DNA of 5,623 bases from an uncultured Lachnospiraceae bacterium. GTDB taxonomy: Bacteria > Bacillota > Clostridia > Lachnospirales > Lachnospiraceae. Positions within the stretch are counted from its first letter, which is position 1. Each line of letters starts with the position of its first letter. A program made the position numbers and the translations under genes. The DNA lies in the NCBI GenBank assembly GCA_946633495.1, contig CAMPAX010000162.1, positions 1-5,623 of the forward strand. Reading direction: 5' to 3'. Under the pieces are notes generated by a model, which ran no database searches, was not told where the DNA came from, and saw only the letters and a list, made by a program, of their open reading frames with translations. Positions 1-5,246 of the stretch are shown here, one piece after another.

Positions 1-474
1 AAAGGAACGGACGGATTCTCCCAAAACAGCAGCAAGTGCATGTTCCCTTGCGGCTGGAAAACTGAATCCTTCCTTTTGTTTTTCTTTCAGAGTTTCCCGG
101 TAACGTGCGGGTTCTTCCATGATACAGTCCGCGGCTTCCGAGAAAATGTGTTCCTCCGGGGTTTCGACTCCGAAGCAGAGATAGTCCACAAGCGATGAAC
201 GTGTCAGAAGCGCCACTGCACCTTCCGCAAAATCCCCGGCACTTCCGGTTGCGAAAAGTACGGGAAGTTCAAATACCAGATCGATCCCCGAAGCCGCAGC
301 CGCCCTGGCTCTCAGATATTTATCCTGTGACATGGGGAGACCCTGCTGGGAAAAACAGCCGCTCATGACAGATACGGAATGATGCGCGCCGGTTTTGAAC
401 TTTGCAGTCTCCAGCAGATAAGCATGTCCGTTATGATAGGGATTGTATTCACTGATGATTCCGAGTGTGGACAT
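1..474 (-). CDS. tmcAL: tRNA(Met) cytidine acetate ligase TmcAL, N-terminal part (cut by window edge)
   Basis: The 158 codons seen read from ATG at 474 down to the window edge with no stop; the family is about 400 residues, so the C-terminal part is missing. TmcAL uses ATP and acetate to acetylate the wobble cytidine of elongator tRNA-Met in the cytoplasm, which protects AUG decoding. Support from the sequence: the N-terminus GIISEYNPYHNGH (residues 5-17) carries the HxGH-type nucleotidyltransferase motif in the family's typical form. It is followed by VMSGCFSQQG (36-45), GIDLVFELPV (63-72), GSAGDFAEGAVALL (77-90) and CFGVET (100-105), all in the expected order and spacing. The start is backed by a GGAGG ribosome site (482-486 on the plus strand) 7 nt upstream. 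The gene is divergent from recA and has its own promoter at 551-579. The older family name is YlbM / DUF795-type nucleotidyltransferase. The identification is confident, from family pattern recognition. Confidence 0.9.
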   Translation of the reverse strand, partial: MSTLGIISEYNPYHNGHAYLLETAKFKTGAHHSVSVMSGCFSQQGLPMSQDKYLRARAAAASGIDLVFELPVLFATGSAGDFAEGAVALLTRSSLVDYLCFGVETPEEHIFSEAADCIMEEPARYRETLKEKQKEGFSFPAAREHALAAVLGESVRSF

Positions 475-550
475 ATCAAAGCCTCCGCCGCGGATATTTG
501 AAAAAATGTGATGTCATTCGAAAAGGACGTAAAAATAATCATCCTGACAC

Positions 551-579
551 ATTATAAAAGAATGGATTTTAAAATGCAA
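551..579 (-). promoter_or_regulatory. SigA-type promoter for tmcAL
   Basis: On the minus strand TTGCAT (579-574) and a perfect TATAAT (556-551) are separated by exactly 17 bp. Transcription would start near 544 and give a leader of about 70 nt before the tmcAL start. Its -35 element lies inside the spacer of a plus-strand promoter (-10 at 586-591), so the two should compete for polymerase. Confidence 0.75.
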
Positions 580-591
580 TTGTGTTATAAT
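563..591 (+). promoter_or_regulatory. Distal recA promoter candidate with extended -10
   Basis: A perfect TATAAT (586-591) is preceded by the extended -10 element TGT (583-585). The -35 at 17-bp spacing is only TGGATT (563-568), a 3 of 6 match, which an extended -10 can tolerate. Start near 598 would give recA a second, longer leader of about 168 nt running through the tandem repeat and the proximal promoter. No other gene lies on this strand before recA. It overlaps the tmcAL promoter on the opposite strand. Confidence 0.55.
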
Positions 592-606
592 AGCTTTCGC
601 AGATCA

Positions 607-642
607 TATTTCTATCTATCTCAGTATTTCTATCTATTTCAG
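607..642 (+). repeat. Tandem duplication, two 18-bp units
   Basis: Unit 1 (607-624) and unit 2 (625-642) follow each other without spacer and match at 17 of 18 positions; the only difference is C620 versus T638. The unit is TATTTCTATCTATCTCAG, rich in pyrimidines on the plus strand. It lies between the distal and proximal recA promoters. It could be a replication-slippage product or a doubled protein site; nothing in it matches an operator I recognise. Confidence 0.8.
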
Positions 643-679
643 TTCTGAAGATTCTAATCTGAGTTTCTGTTTTTTTCGG

Positions 680-708
680 TTGACTTTTCCCGTTAAATGT
701 TATAGGAT
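680..708 (+). promoter_or_regulatory. Proximal SigA-type recA promoter
   Basis: TTGACT (680-685) is a 5 of 6 match to the -35 consensus. Two overlapping -10 readings are possible: TAGGAT (703-708) at 17-bp spacing, or TATAGG (701-706) at 15 bp with an upstream TG (698-699). Transcription would start around 713-715, a few bases before the LexA box at 719-732, so a bound repressor would block initiation or early elongation. This is the expected arrangement for an SOS-controlled recA. Confidence 0.75.
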
Positions 709-718
709 AGTCTAAAAG

Positions 719-732
719 CGAACGAGTGTTCG
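719..732 (+). promoter_or_regulatory. LexA (DinR) SOS operator of recA
   Basis: CGAACGAGTGTTCG has perfect 5-bp arms (CGAAC / GTTCG) around a 4-bp centre. It fits the Firmicute LexA/DinR box CGAAC-RNRY-GTTYG, including the R-N-R-Y centre (GAGT). It sits just downstream of the predicted start of the proximal promoter and 22 bp before the recA ribosome site. LexA should repress here until RecA filaments on single-stranded DNA trigger LexA self-cleavage. Confidence 0.92.
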
Positions 733-765
733 ACATTTTATGGTGGATTATTTCAGGAGGTTTTT

Positions 766-1803
766 ATGGCGGACGAGAATAAGATTAAGGCGTTGGATGC
801 AGCGTTGCTGCAGATTGAAAAACAGTTCGGAAAAGGATCTGTAATGAAACTGGGCGATAAGAATGCCCATCTGAATATAGAAGTGGTACCGACAGGCTCT
901 CTCAGCCTGGATATTGCACTGGGGATCGGCGGTATGCCGAGAGGCCGTGTGATCGAGATCTACGGACCGGAATCCAGTGGTAAAACCACGGTTGCCCTTC
1001 ATGTGGTTGCCGAGGTTCAGAAGCAGGGTGGGATTGCAGGATTTATCGATGCGGAACATGCGCTGGATCCTTCCTATGCAAAGAAGATCGGGGTGGATAT
1101 CGATAACCTGTACATTTCTCAGCCGGATAACGGTGAACAGGCACTGGAGATCACGGAGACCATGGTTCGCTCCGGTGCGATGGATGTAGTGGTAATCGAC
1201 TCTGTAGCAGCGTTGGTTCCGAAGGCAGAGATCGACGGTGATATGGGGGATTCCCATGTAGGACAGCAGGCGAGACTGATGTCACAGGCGCTTCGGAAAT
1301 TGACCGCTGTGATCAACAAGACCGGATGTGTGGTGATCTTCATCAACCAGCTGCGTGAGAAGATCGGCGTTATGTTCGGGAATCCGGAGACAACCACCGG
1401 CGGCCGTGCGCTGAAGTTCTACTCATCCATTCGTCTGGATGTGCGCAGAACCGAAACTTTGAAACAGAATGGAGAAGTGATCGGTAATCATGTTCGTGTG
1501 AAAGTGGTTAAGAACAAGGTGGCACCTCCGTTCCGTGAAGCTGAGTTTGATATTATGTTCGGTCAGGGAATTTCCAGATCCGGTGATATCCTGGATCTTG
1601 CTTCAAAATACGATGTGGTGGTAAAGTCCGGTGCATGGTATTCCTACCTTGGAGAGAAGATTGGCCAGGGACGTGAGAATGCAAAGCTTTACCTTCAGGA
1701 GAATCCCGATGTGATGAAGGAGATCGAAGACAAGGTGCGTGAGATCGTCGGAATCGGAGAGGGTACAGAGACGCCGGAGGCGCAGGATGACGATCAGGAA
1801 TAA
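766..1803 (+). CDS. recA: Recombinase RecA
   Basis: RecA forms ATP-dependent filaments on single-stranded DNA, carries out homologous strand exchange and acts as co-protease for LexA. At 345 aa it has the family's normal length. Landmarks in order: N-terminal helix with FGKGSVMKLG (21-30); Walker A GPESSGKT (67-74); FIDAEHALDP (93-102) with the catalytic glutamate at 97; Walker B VVVIDS (141-146); DNA-binding loop L1 around EIDGDMGDSHVG (155-166); the ATP-sensing Gln195 in INQLREKIG; loop L2 with FGNPETTTGGRALKFY (204-219); and a short acidic tail ending QDDDQE. All key residues are intact. The ATG at 766 is fixed by AGGAGG (755-760) 5 nt upstream. Transcription is likely SOS-controlled through the LexA box at 719-732, with a possible second promoter at 563-591. 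No recX follows it; the next gene is unrelated and has its own promoter. Confidence 0.99.
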   Translation: MADENKIKALDAALLQIEKQFGKGSVMKLGDKNAHLNIEVVPTGSLSLDIALGIGGMPRGRVIEIYGPESSGKTTVALHVVAEVQKQGGIAGFIDAEHALDPSYAKKIGVDIDNLYISQPDNGEQALEITETMVRSGAMDVVVIDSVAALVPKAEIDGDMGDSHVGQQARLMSQALRKLTAVINKTGCVVIFINQLREKIGVMFGNPETTTGGRALKFYSSIRLDVRRTETLKQNGEVIGNHVRVKVVKNKVAPPFREAEFDIMFGQGISRSGDILDLASKYDVVVKSGAWYSYLGEKIGQGRENAKLYLQENPDVMKEIEDKVREIVGIGEGTETPEAQDDDQE

Positions 1804-1857
1804 CACAGAATTCCCTTCAGTATCGTATCATGATTTAAACACACAGAACCAACCATA

Positions 1858-1885
1858 TCTGCCGTTTTCCACAAAAAACGGCAGA
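1858..1885 (+). terminator. Stem-loop after recA, possible terminator without clear U-tract
   Basis: An 11-bp perfect stem (1858-1868 with 1875-1885; arm TCTGCCGTTTT) closes a 6-nt loop, 55 nt after the recA stop. The bases after it (ATCCATATTC) are not a U-run, so it is not a textbook intrinsic terminator on either strand. It may act as a weak terminator, a 3'-end stabilising hairpin, or with Rho. Its place at the 3' end of recA and before the next promoter (1931-1958) supports a role in 3'-end formation. Confidence 0.5.
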
Positions 1886-1930
1886 ATCCATATTCGATTC
1901 AACTGCGGTAGTTTTCGTTTATATTCAAAC

Positions 1931-1958
1931 TTGTTTATCTAAGTTCGTTTAGTATATT
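1931..1958 (+). promoter_or_regulatory. Promoter for the DUF5688 gene
   Basis: TATATT (1953-1958, 5 of 6) forms the -10, and TTGTTT (1931-1936) the -35 at 16-bp spacing. A start near 1964-1966 would begin the transcript about 6 nt before the first base of the leader helix at 1971. A small inverted repeat (AACTT 1927-1931 / AAGTT 1941-1945) overlaps the -35 and might be an operator, but it is too short to claim. Confidence 0.55.
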
Positions 1959-1970
1959 TATTTGATCGTT

Positions 1971-2037
1971 TTCTCCTTATCCTGGGGGCAAAATACCTTT
2001 TGACCCCAGCATCATTAATTTGTATAGATAAGGAGAA
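1971..2037 (+). promoter_or_regulatory. Structured 5' leader that sequesters the ribosome binding site of the DUF5688 gene
   Basis: Bases 1971-1981 (TTCTCCTTATC) are fully complementary to 2027-2037 (GATAAGGAGAA), an 11-bp Watson-Crick helix that includes the whole AAGGAG ribosome site (2030-2035). Directly inside it lies a second hairpin: 1982-1987 with 2004-2009 (6 bp, CTGGGG/CCCCAG), a G1988-A2003 mismatch, then 1989-1993 with 1998-2002 (5 bp), closed by a 4-nt UACC loop. Bases 2010-2026 are left as a 17-nt unpaired strand. The start codon is 6 nt past the helix. The predicted transcript start (about 1965) makes this structure nearly the whole 5' UTR. Translation should be low unless the helix opens. 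I do not recognise it as a known riboswitch class. The base pairing is seen directly; the regulatory role is inference. Confidence 0.7.
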
Positions 2038-2043
2038 TTAAAA

Positions 2044-3051
2044 ATGAATGTAGAAGAATTTCAAAGACAGAAGAAGATCCGGGATTTTGCAAAAGAACAT
2101 CTCCCGGAGATGGTACGTCAGCGTCTGACGGACCGCAGCATCAGTGAGGTGTATTCGAAAGAATCCGTTAAAAATAACGGAGAGGTTTATTTAGGGATCA
2201 CAGTCGTTCCCGCCGGGCAGGAGATCGCACCCTGCATCTACGTGGAATCCTATATACCTCCGGATCCGGCCGTATTCCAGCAGGAAGGGGTTTGGGAGAA
2301 GGTGGCTGATCGGATGGCATTCGATTTTCGATATGCCCTGGATACGGTAGAACCGAAAGCGGAAGAACTCTTTTTGGAAAAAGATATAAAAGATAAGCTG
2401 ATCCTGAAGGTGGTAAACCGGGATCGGAATGACAAGCTGCTTTCCATGTATCCGCATAAGGATTTTCTGGATCTGTCCGTTTTGCTGGAATGGGAAGTGA
2501 CCTGCGGAGGACGGATCGGATATATTCATATCTCAGATGCTATTCTGCAGAATTGGGGACAATCCTTTGATGAGATGTATCAGGTCGCGTTGGAGAATAC
2601 CATGCGAAAGTATCCCGGAAAGGTCGAACCCCTGGAAAATGTACTTCGGGAATTGATCGGTGACGATAATTCCATATGTCCGCATGGAATCCTCGGGGCC
2701 TCCGATTCGGGCGCTTCTTCCGAAACAGCGGGGGAGGAGACTCTCTCGGATTTTAAAAGTCCTTTTTACTATTTAGGAACATCCAGATCCGTGCAGGGGG
2801 TCGTCGTTCTTCTTTATCCGGAAATGATGAAAGAAGTATACCGGAAGATCAAAGAACCGTTCTATGTACTCCCTTCCAGTGTAAATGAATTACTGGTTCT
2901 CCCATGCAGCTTTGAACCTCGGCATGACCGCCTGAAAAATCTGGTTTGGGAAGTCAATACTTATGTTCTTGATCGGGCGGACATATTATCGGATCTTTTG
3001 TATGTTTATGATCCGGAATCCGACGAGCTGAAAGTCCTTTCGGATGACTGA
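2044..3051 (+). CDS. DUF5688 family protein, function unknown
   Basis: A 335-aa soluble protein with no signal peptide or membrane segment. The overall pattern is that of DUF5688 proteins, which are common in Lachnospiraceae and often present in several copies. Recognisable blocks: an N-terminal helical start (MNVEEFQRQ) with KNNGEVYLGITV (43-54) and IAPCIYVESY (61-70); a central YPHKDFLDLSVLLEW (136-150) followed by GYIHISDAILQNWG (159-172) and ALENTMRKYP (182-191); and a C-terminal YYLGTSRSVQGVVVLLYPE (242-260), FYVLPSSVNELLVLP (273-287) and ADILSDLLYVYDPESDEL (312-329). A Ser/Glu/Gly-rich stretch at about 219-237 looks like a linker between the two halves. No catalytic motif is evident and the biochemical role is unknown. 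ATG at 2044 is the only start with a good ribosome site (AAGGAG 2030-2035, spacing 8), and that site is buried in the leader helix. The gene stands alone, with no clear terminator after it. Confidence 0.8.
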   Translation: MNVEEFQRQKKIRDFAKEHLPEMVRQRLTDRSISEVYSKESVKNNGEVYLGITVVPAGQEIAPCIYVESYIPPDPAVFQQEGVWEKVADRMAFDFRYALDTVEPKAEELFLEKDIKDKLILKVVNRDRNDKLLSMYPHKDFLDLSVLLEWEVTCGGRIGYIHISDAILQNWGQSFDEMYQVALENTMRKYPGKVEPLENVLRELIGDDNSICPHGILGASDSGASSETAGEETLSDFKSPFYYLGTSRSVQGVVVLLYPEMMKEVYRKIKEPFYVLPSSVNELLVLPCSFEPRHDRLKNLVWEVNTYVLDRADILSDLLYVYDPESDELKVLSDD

Positions 3052-3098
3052 CGTGGTTCCGTGTGGCTGAACTATATTTATTTTTACACAAGAAACAC

Positions 3099-3127
3099 TT
3101 GACGTTATCTTTTTGGTGTGATAGAGT
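3099..3127 (+). promoter_or_regulatory. SigA-type promoter of the cold-shock gene
   Basis: TTGACG (3099-3104, 5 of 6) and TAGAGT (3122-3127) are spaced by 17 bp, and the -10 carries an upstream TG (3119-3120) as an extended element. Transcription from about 3133 gives a leader of roughly 70 nt, longer than needed for a ribosome site and in line with cold-shock genes, which usually have regulated leaders. Confidence 0.75.
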
Positions 3128-3130
3128 ACA

Positions 3131-3193
3131 AAATGATTAGTGTATTTCGTGAACGTTTGAATTGCATGATCATTATTAATTATCATTTGGAGG
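3131..3193 (+). promoter_or_regulatory. AT-rich csp leader with alternative pairings next to the ribosome site
   Basis: The ribosome site GGAGG (3189-3193) is 10 nt from the ATG. The bases just before it, ATCATTT (3182-3188), can pair in two exclusive ways. One is with AAATGAT (3131-3137) at the 5' end of the transcript (7 bp). The other is a local hairpin 3166-3186: ATGAT with ATCAT, a C-T mismatch, then ATT with AAT and a 3-nt loop. Both helices are weak and AU-rich, so their balance should depend on temperature. A thermoregulatory role is inference by analogy to cspA-type leaders. Confidence 0.4.
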
Positions 3194-3203
3194 ACTATTT
3201 GAG

Positions 3204-3407
3204 ATGGCAAAGGGGACTGTAAAATGGTTTAATAACCAAAAAGGATATGGCTTTATCACCGGAGAGGATGGAAAGGACGTATTTGTTCATTTTTCCGGAC
3301 TTGTGATGGAAGGCTTCAAGACACTTACAGAAGGTCAGACCGTTGAGTATGAAGTTACAGACGGAGAGAAAGGACCGCAGGCTGTAAATGTAACAGTCGT
3401 TGGTTAA
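3204..3407 (+). CDS. csp: Cold-shock protein (CspA family)
   Basis: A 67-aa single cold-shock domain, the normal family length. It is an OB-fold that binds single-stranded RNA and DNA in the cytoplasm and acts as an RNA chaperone, melting mRNA secondary structure, especially after a temperature drop. The start MAKGTVKWFN is typical. RNP-1 is KGYGFI (13-18) and RNP-2 is VFVHF (26-30), with the usual aromatic residues (W8, F9, Y15, F17, F27, H29, F30) present. The end GPQAVNVTVV matches the last strand of the fold. One small variation is SGLVMEGFKTL where most members have SAI..-GFKTL. The gene has its own promoter (3099-3127) and terminator (3436-3467), so it is likely monocistronic. Which paralogue it is cannot be told from the window. 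Confidence 0.97.
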   Translation: MAKGTVKWFNNQKGYGFITGEDGKDVFVHFSGLVMEGFKTLTEGQTVEYEVTDGEKGPQAVNVTVVG

Positions 3408-3435
3408 TCTGATATATTTATTCAGAACCAGTTTG

Positions 3436-3467
3436 AAGGGATCGGCAAAAAGAAGCCGATCCTTTTT
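3436..3467 (+). terminator. Intrinsic terminator of the cold-shock gene
   Basis: GGATCGGC (3439-3446) pairs perfectly with GCCGATCC (3455-3462) around an A-rich 8-nt loop and is followed at once by TTTTT (3463-3467). AAG (3436-3438) can extend the stem into the T-run. It lies 28 nt after the csp stop, which makes it a textbook Rho-independent terminator. Confidence 0.93.
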
Positions 3468-3486
3468 CTGTATCTTTCGGTATATG

Positions 3487-3515
3487 TTGATGAATGGAAA
3501 AAAGTATGCTACAAT
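3487..3515 (+). promoter_or_regulatory. SigA-type promoter of the transglutaminase gene
   Basis: TTGATG (3487-3492) and TACAAT (3510-3515, 5 of 6) are 17 bp apart, with an extended -10 TGC at 3507-3509. Transcription would start near 3522, leaving a leader of about 75 nt. The leader holds a tight dyad GGCAG-T-CTGCC (3536-3546), which might be an operator half-site pair. The promoter directly follows the csp terminator, so this is a new transcription unit. Confidence 0.75.
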
Positions 3516-3596
3516 ATGGAAGTTTTGAAAGTGCGGGCAGTCTGCCGTTCCTTATGGATCGCTGATGCCGTATAACAGAAAGAGAAGATAATTCGT

Positions 3597-5081
3597 ATGA
3601 GTGCGCTAAATACAGCGGAGATCGTATTGAAAGAGGAGCCGGGTAAGGGTTCGCTCGATGAAAAGAAGACAGATACGAAAGAACCGGAGCAGGAATCGGT
3701 AGAAATCGTGGAGGAACAGAAGGAATCCGCGAGAGATATCTATTTCCGAAACAAAGCAAGAAAGAAAAAGATCAGAAGAAGGGTTGCTTTGCTTTCTGTC
3801 GTTGTTGTTGTCCTGATTGCCGGTGTATTCGGATTTTTCACATATCGATTTTTCTCCAATATCCGTCCGGGAGTCACCATCGAAGCAGGTGAGTCCCTTC
3901 CGTCTGTAGACGATTTTCTGTATGATCCGGGACGTGGGACAAAATGTGATACGGACCTTGCGAAGATCAGTAATCGTGAACCGGGAGATTATCCTGTTGA
4001 GTTTTCATGGTTGTTTTTCCGGGAGGAAGCAATACTGACGGTTCAGGATACGGTCGCTCCTACGGGAGAAGTGAAGGATATGATCTGTAAGATCGGAGAA
4101 AAACCGAAAGCAGAAGATTTTGTCGTGTCCATGAGTGATGAAACTGACATCTCTGTACGGTATGTACTGGAACCGATCCTGAATAAAGAGGGCACAAGAA
4201 AAGTCAGTATCCTGTTGGAGGATAAGGGTGGGAATCAGACCATTTTAAAAGCAAATCTTACACTTTATGACGAGACGAATGTTCCGGTGATCAAAGGAGC
4301 AAAGGATATCCATATCTTTACGGGGGATTCTGTATCCTACAGGGCCGGGGTTTCAGTCCTCTCCAAGCTTGAGCCGGCTCCGCAGCTGGTGATCGATAAT
4401 TCCAAGGTGAATCTGGATAAACCCGGAGTCTATCCGGTGACTTATTCGGCTACGGATCAGTTTGGAAGAACCGGAACAGTAACGATCAATCTGGAGATCG
4501 AGGATAAACCGGAAGACTATGATGACATGATATTGATGAATGAGAAAGCGGATCAGCTGATCGCATCCATCATAACTCCGGACATGAATGATATGGAGAA
4601 GCTTTTTGCGATCTTCCGTTGGATCCGCCTGAATATTCCCTGGTCCGGAGGCAGATCCGAGCATAATGAGATTCAGCAGGTTATAAACGGTCTGGATGGA
4701 AAGCCCGGAGACTGCTATACGGATGCCATGACCATGAAGGTATTGCTGGACAGAGTCGGGATCCGGTATATCATGATCGAGAAAAATGATGAGACCGGTA
4801 TGCATTACTGGCTGATGGTTCAGTATGAAGGAAACTGGTATCATGTGGATCCTACACCGGTTTATATCACGCAGTTTGTTACATTCCTCAGTACGGATGC
4901 ACAGATTCAGATCGATTCGGATAAGTACCGCCCGCATTTCTATGACCGGGATACCCGGTATTATCCGACGACCCCTGTGATCAGCCCCTGTAAGGTAGTA
5001 TATAATCCGGAAGTGAAGGATTATTTTCTGGAGGTTGGGGACTGGCTTCCGGGAGCGGATTCCGAAGGGATTCCGCGTTAG
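3597..5081 (+). CDS. Membrane-anchored Ig-like / transglutaminase-like domain protein
   Basis: A 494-aa predicted type II membrane protein. Residues 1-50 are charged, Glu/Lys-rich and probably cytoplasmic. A basic cluster (51-62) precedes one hydrophobic segment (about 63-83), leaving the rest outside the cell. Three beta-rich modules follow at roughly 88-152, 154-226 and 229-302. They are joined by repeated linkers (DTVAPTG, DETNVPVIKGAKDI) and contain GVYPVTYSATDQFGRTGTVTI, a pattern of bacterial Ig-like (DUF5011/HYR-type) folds. The C-terminal transglutaminase-like domain (about 310-425) has an intact triad: Cys373 in GDCYTDAM, His403 in MHYW and Asp418 in WYHVDPTP. Such domains act as cysteine peptidases or cross-linkers; the substrate is unknown, and a cell-wall or surface target is inferred from topology. 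The start has a modest ribosome site (GAGAAG, 3582-3587) and an in-frame stop at 3573 rules out a longer form. The gene may be co-transcribed with the adenylation gene downstream. Confidence 0.88.
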   Translation: MSALNTAEIVLKEEPGKGSLDEKKTDTKEPEQESVEIVEEQKESARDIYFRNKARKKKIRRRVALLSVVVVVLIAGVFGFFTYRFFSNIRPGVTIEAGESLPSVDDFLYDPGRGTKCDTDLAKISNREPGDYPVEFSWLFFREEAILTVQDTVAPTGEVKDMICKIGEKPKAEDFVVSMSDETDISVRYVLEPILNKEGTRKVSILLEDKGGNQTILKANLTLYDETNVPVIKGAKDIHIFTGDSVSYRAGVSVLSKLEPAPQLVIDNSKVNLDKPGVYPVTYSATDQFGRTGTVTINLEIEDKPEDYDDMILMNEKADQLIASIITPDMNDMEKLFAIFRWIRLNIPWSGGRSEHNEIQQVINGLDGKPGDCYTDAMTMKVLLDRVGIRYIMIEKNDETGMHYWLMVQYEGNWYHVDPTPVYITQFVTFLSTDAQIQIDSDKYRPHFYDRDTRYYPTTPVISPCKVVYNPEVKDYFLEVGDWLPGADSEGIPR

Positions 5082-5246
5082 GGAGATGCTGCCCGGTGTA
5101 TATGTGACCACCGAGCATGGCACAGCGAATCAGAGTTAACCGGTGAATACACTTGTCTTATGGACCGGCTGCGTCTTTTGCCTGAGTGGAAAATGCACGG
5201 AGCCTTGCAGAAGGGATCCTGCGACGAAGGTTTGGAGTAAAACAAG
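5082..5246 (+). other. Spacer between the transglutaminase and adenylation genes
   Basis: There are 165 bp with no intrinsic terminator and no promoter that I would defend. Only weak dyads occur (CGGTG 5095-5099 with CACCG 5109-5113). The transglutaminase frame stays open past its TAG for 52 codons, until TAA at 5238-5240. A 17-codon ORF in another frame (5086-5139) has no spaced ribosome site. The absence of a terminator favours read-through transcription into the gene at 5247. Confidence 0.5.

Noticed and set aside
740..844. Upstream ATG reading into recA in another frame (about 34 codons)
   Set aside because: There is no ribosome site before 740, and the peptide is Arg-rich and patternless. 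AGGAGG at 755-760 clearly serves the recA start at 766.
748..1257. Long open frame antisense to recA (169 codons)
   Set aside because: It lies fully opposite a certain recA gene, has no protein family pattern, and its length is explained by the codon bias of recA on the other strand.
1858..1885. Strong bidirectional intrinsic terminator
   Set aside because: The stem is good, but neither side has a T-run, so I list it only as a possible weak terminator.
3536..3546. GGCAG-T-CTGCC dyad as an RNA hairpin in the transglutaminase leader
   Set aside because: A 1-nt loop is too tight for the full stem. It may be a DNA operator, but there is no second copy or known motif to support that.
4353..5123. 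Long open frame antisense to the transglutaminase gene (256 codons)
   Set aside because: It is rich in Ile, His and Arg with no domain pattern, lacks a ribosome site, and is opposite a gene with a clear catalytic triad. It is a shadow of the sense codon bias.
5086..5139. 17-codon ORF starting just after the transglutaminase stop
   Set aside because: The purine run before it is directly adjacent to the ATG, too close to serve as a ribosome site. The product has no recognisable pattern, and a frameshifted C-terminus could not be supported by eye.
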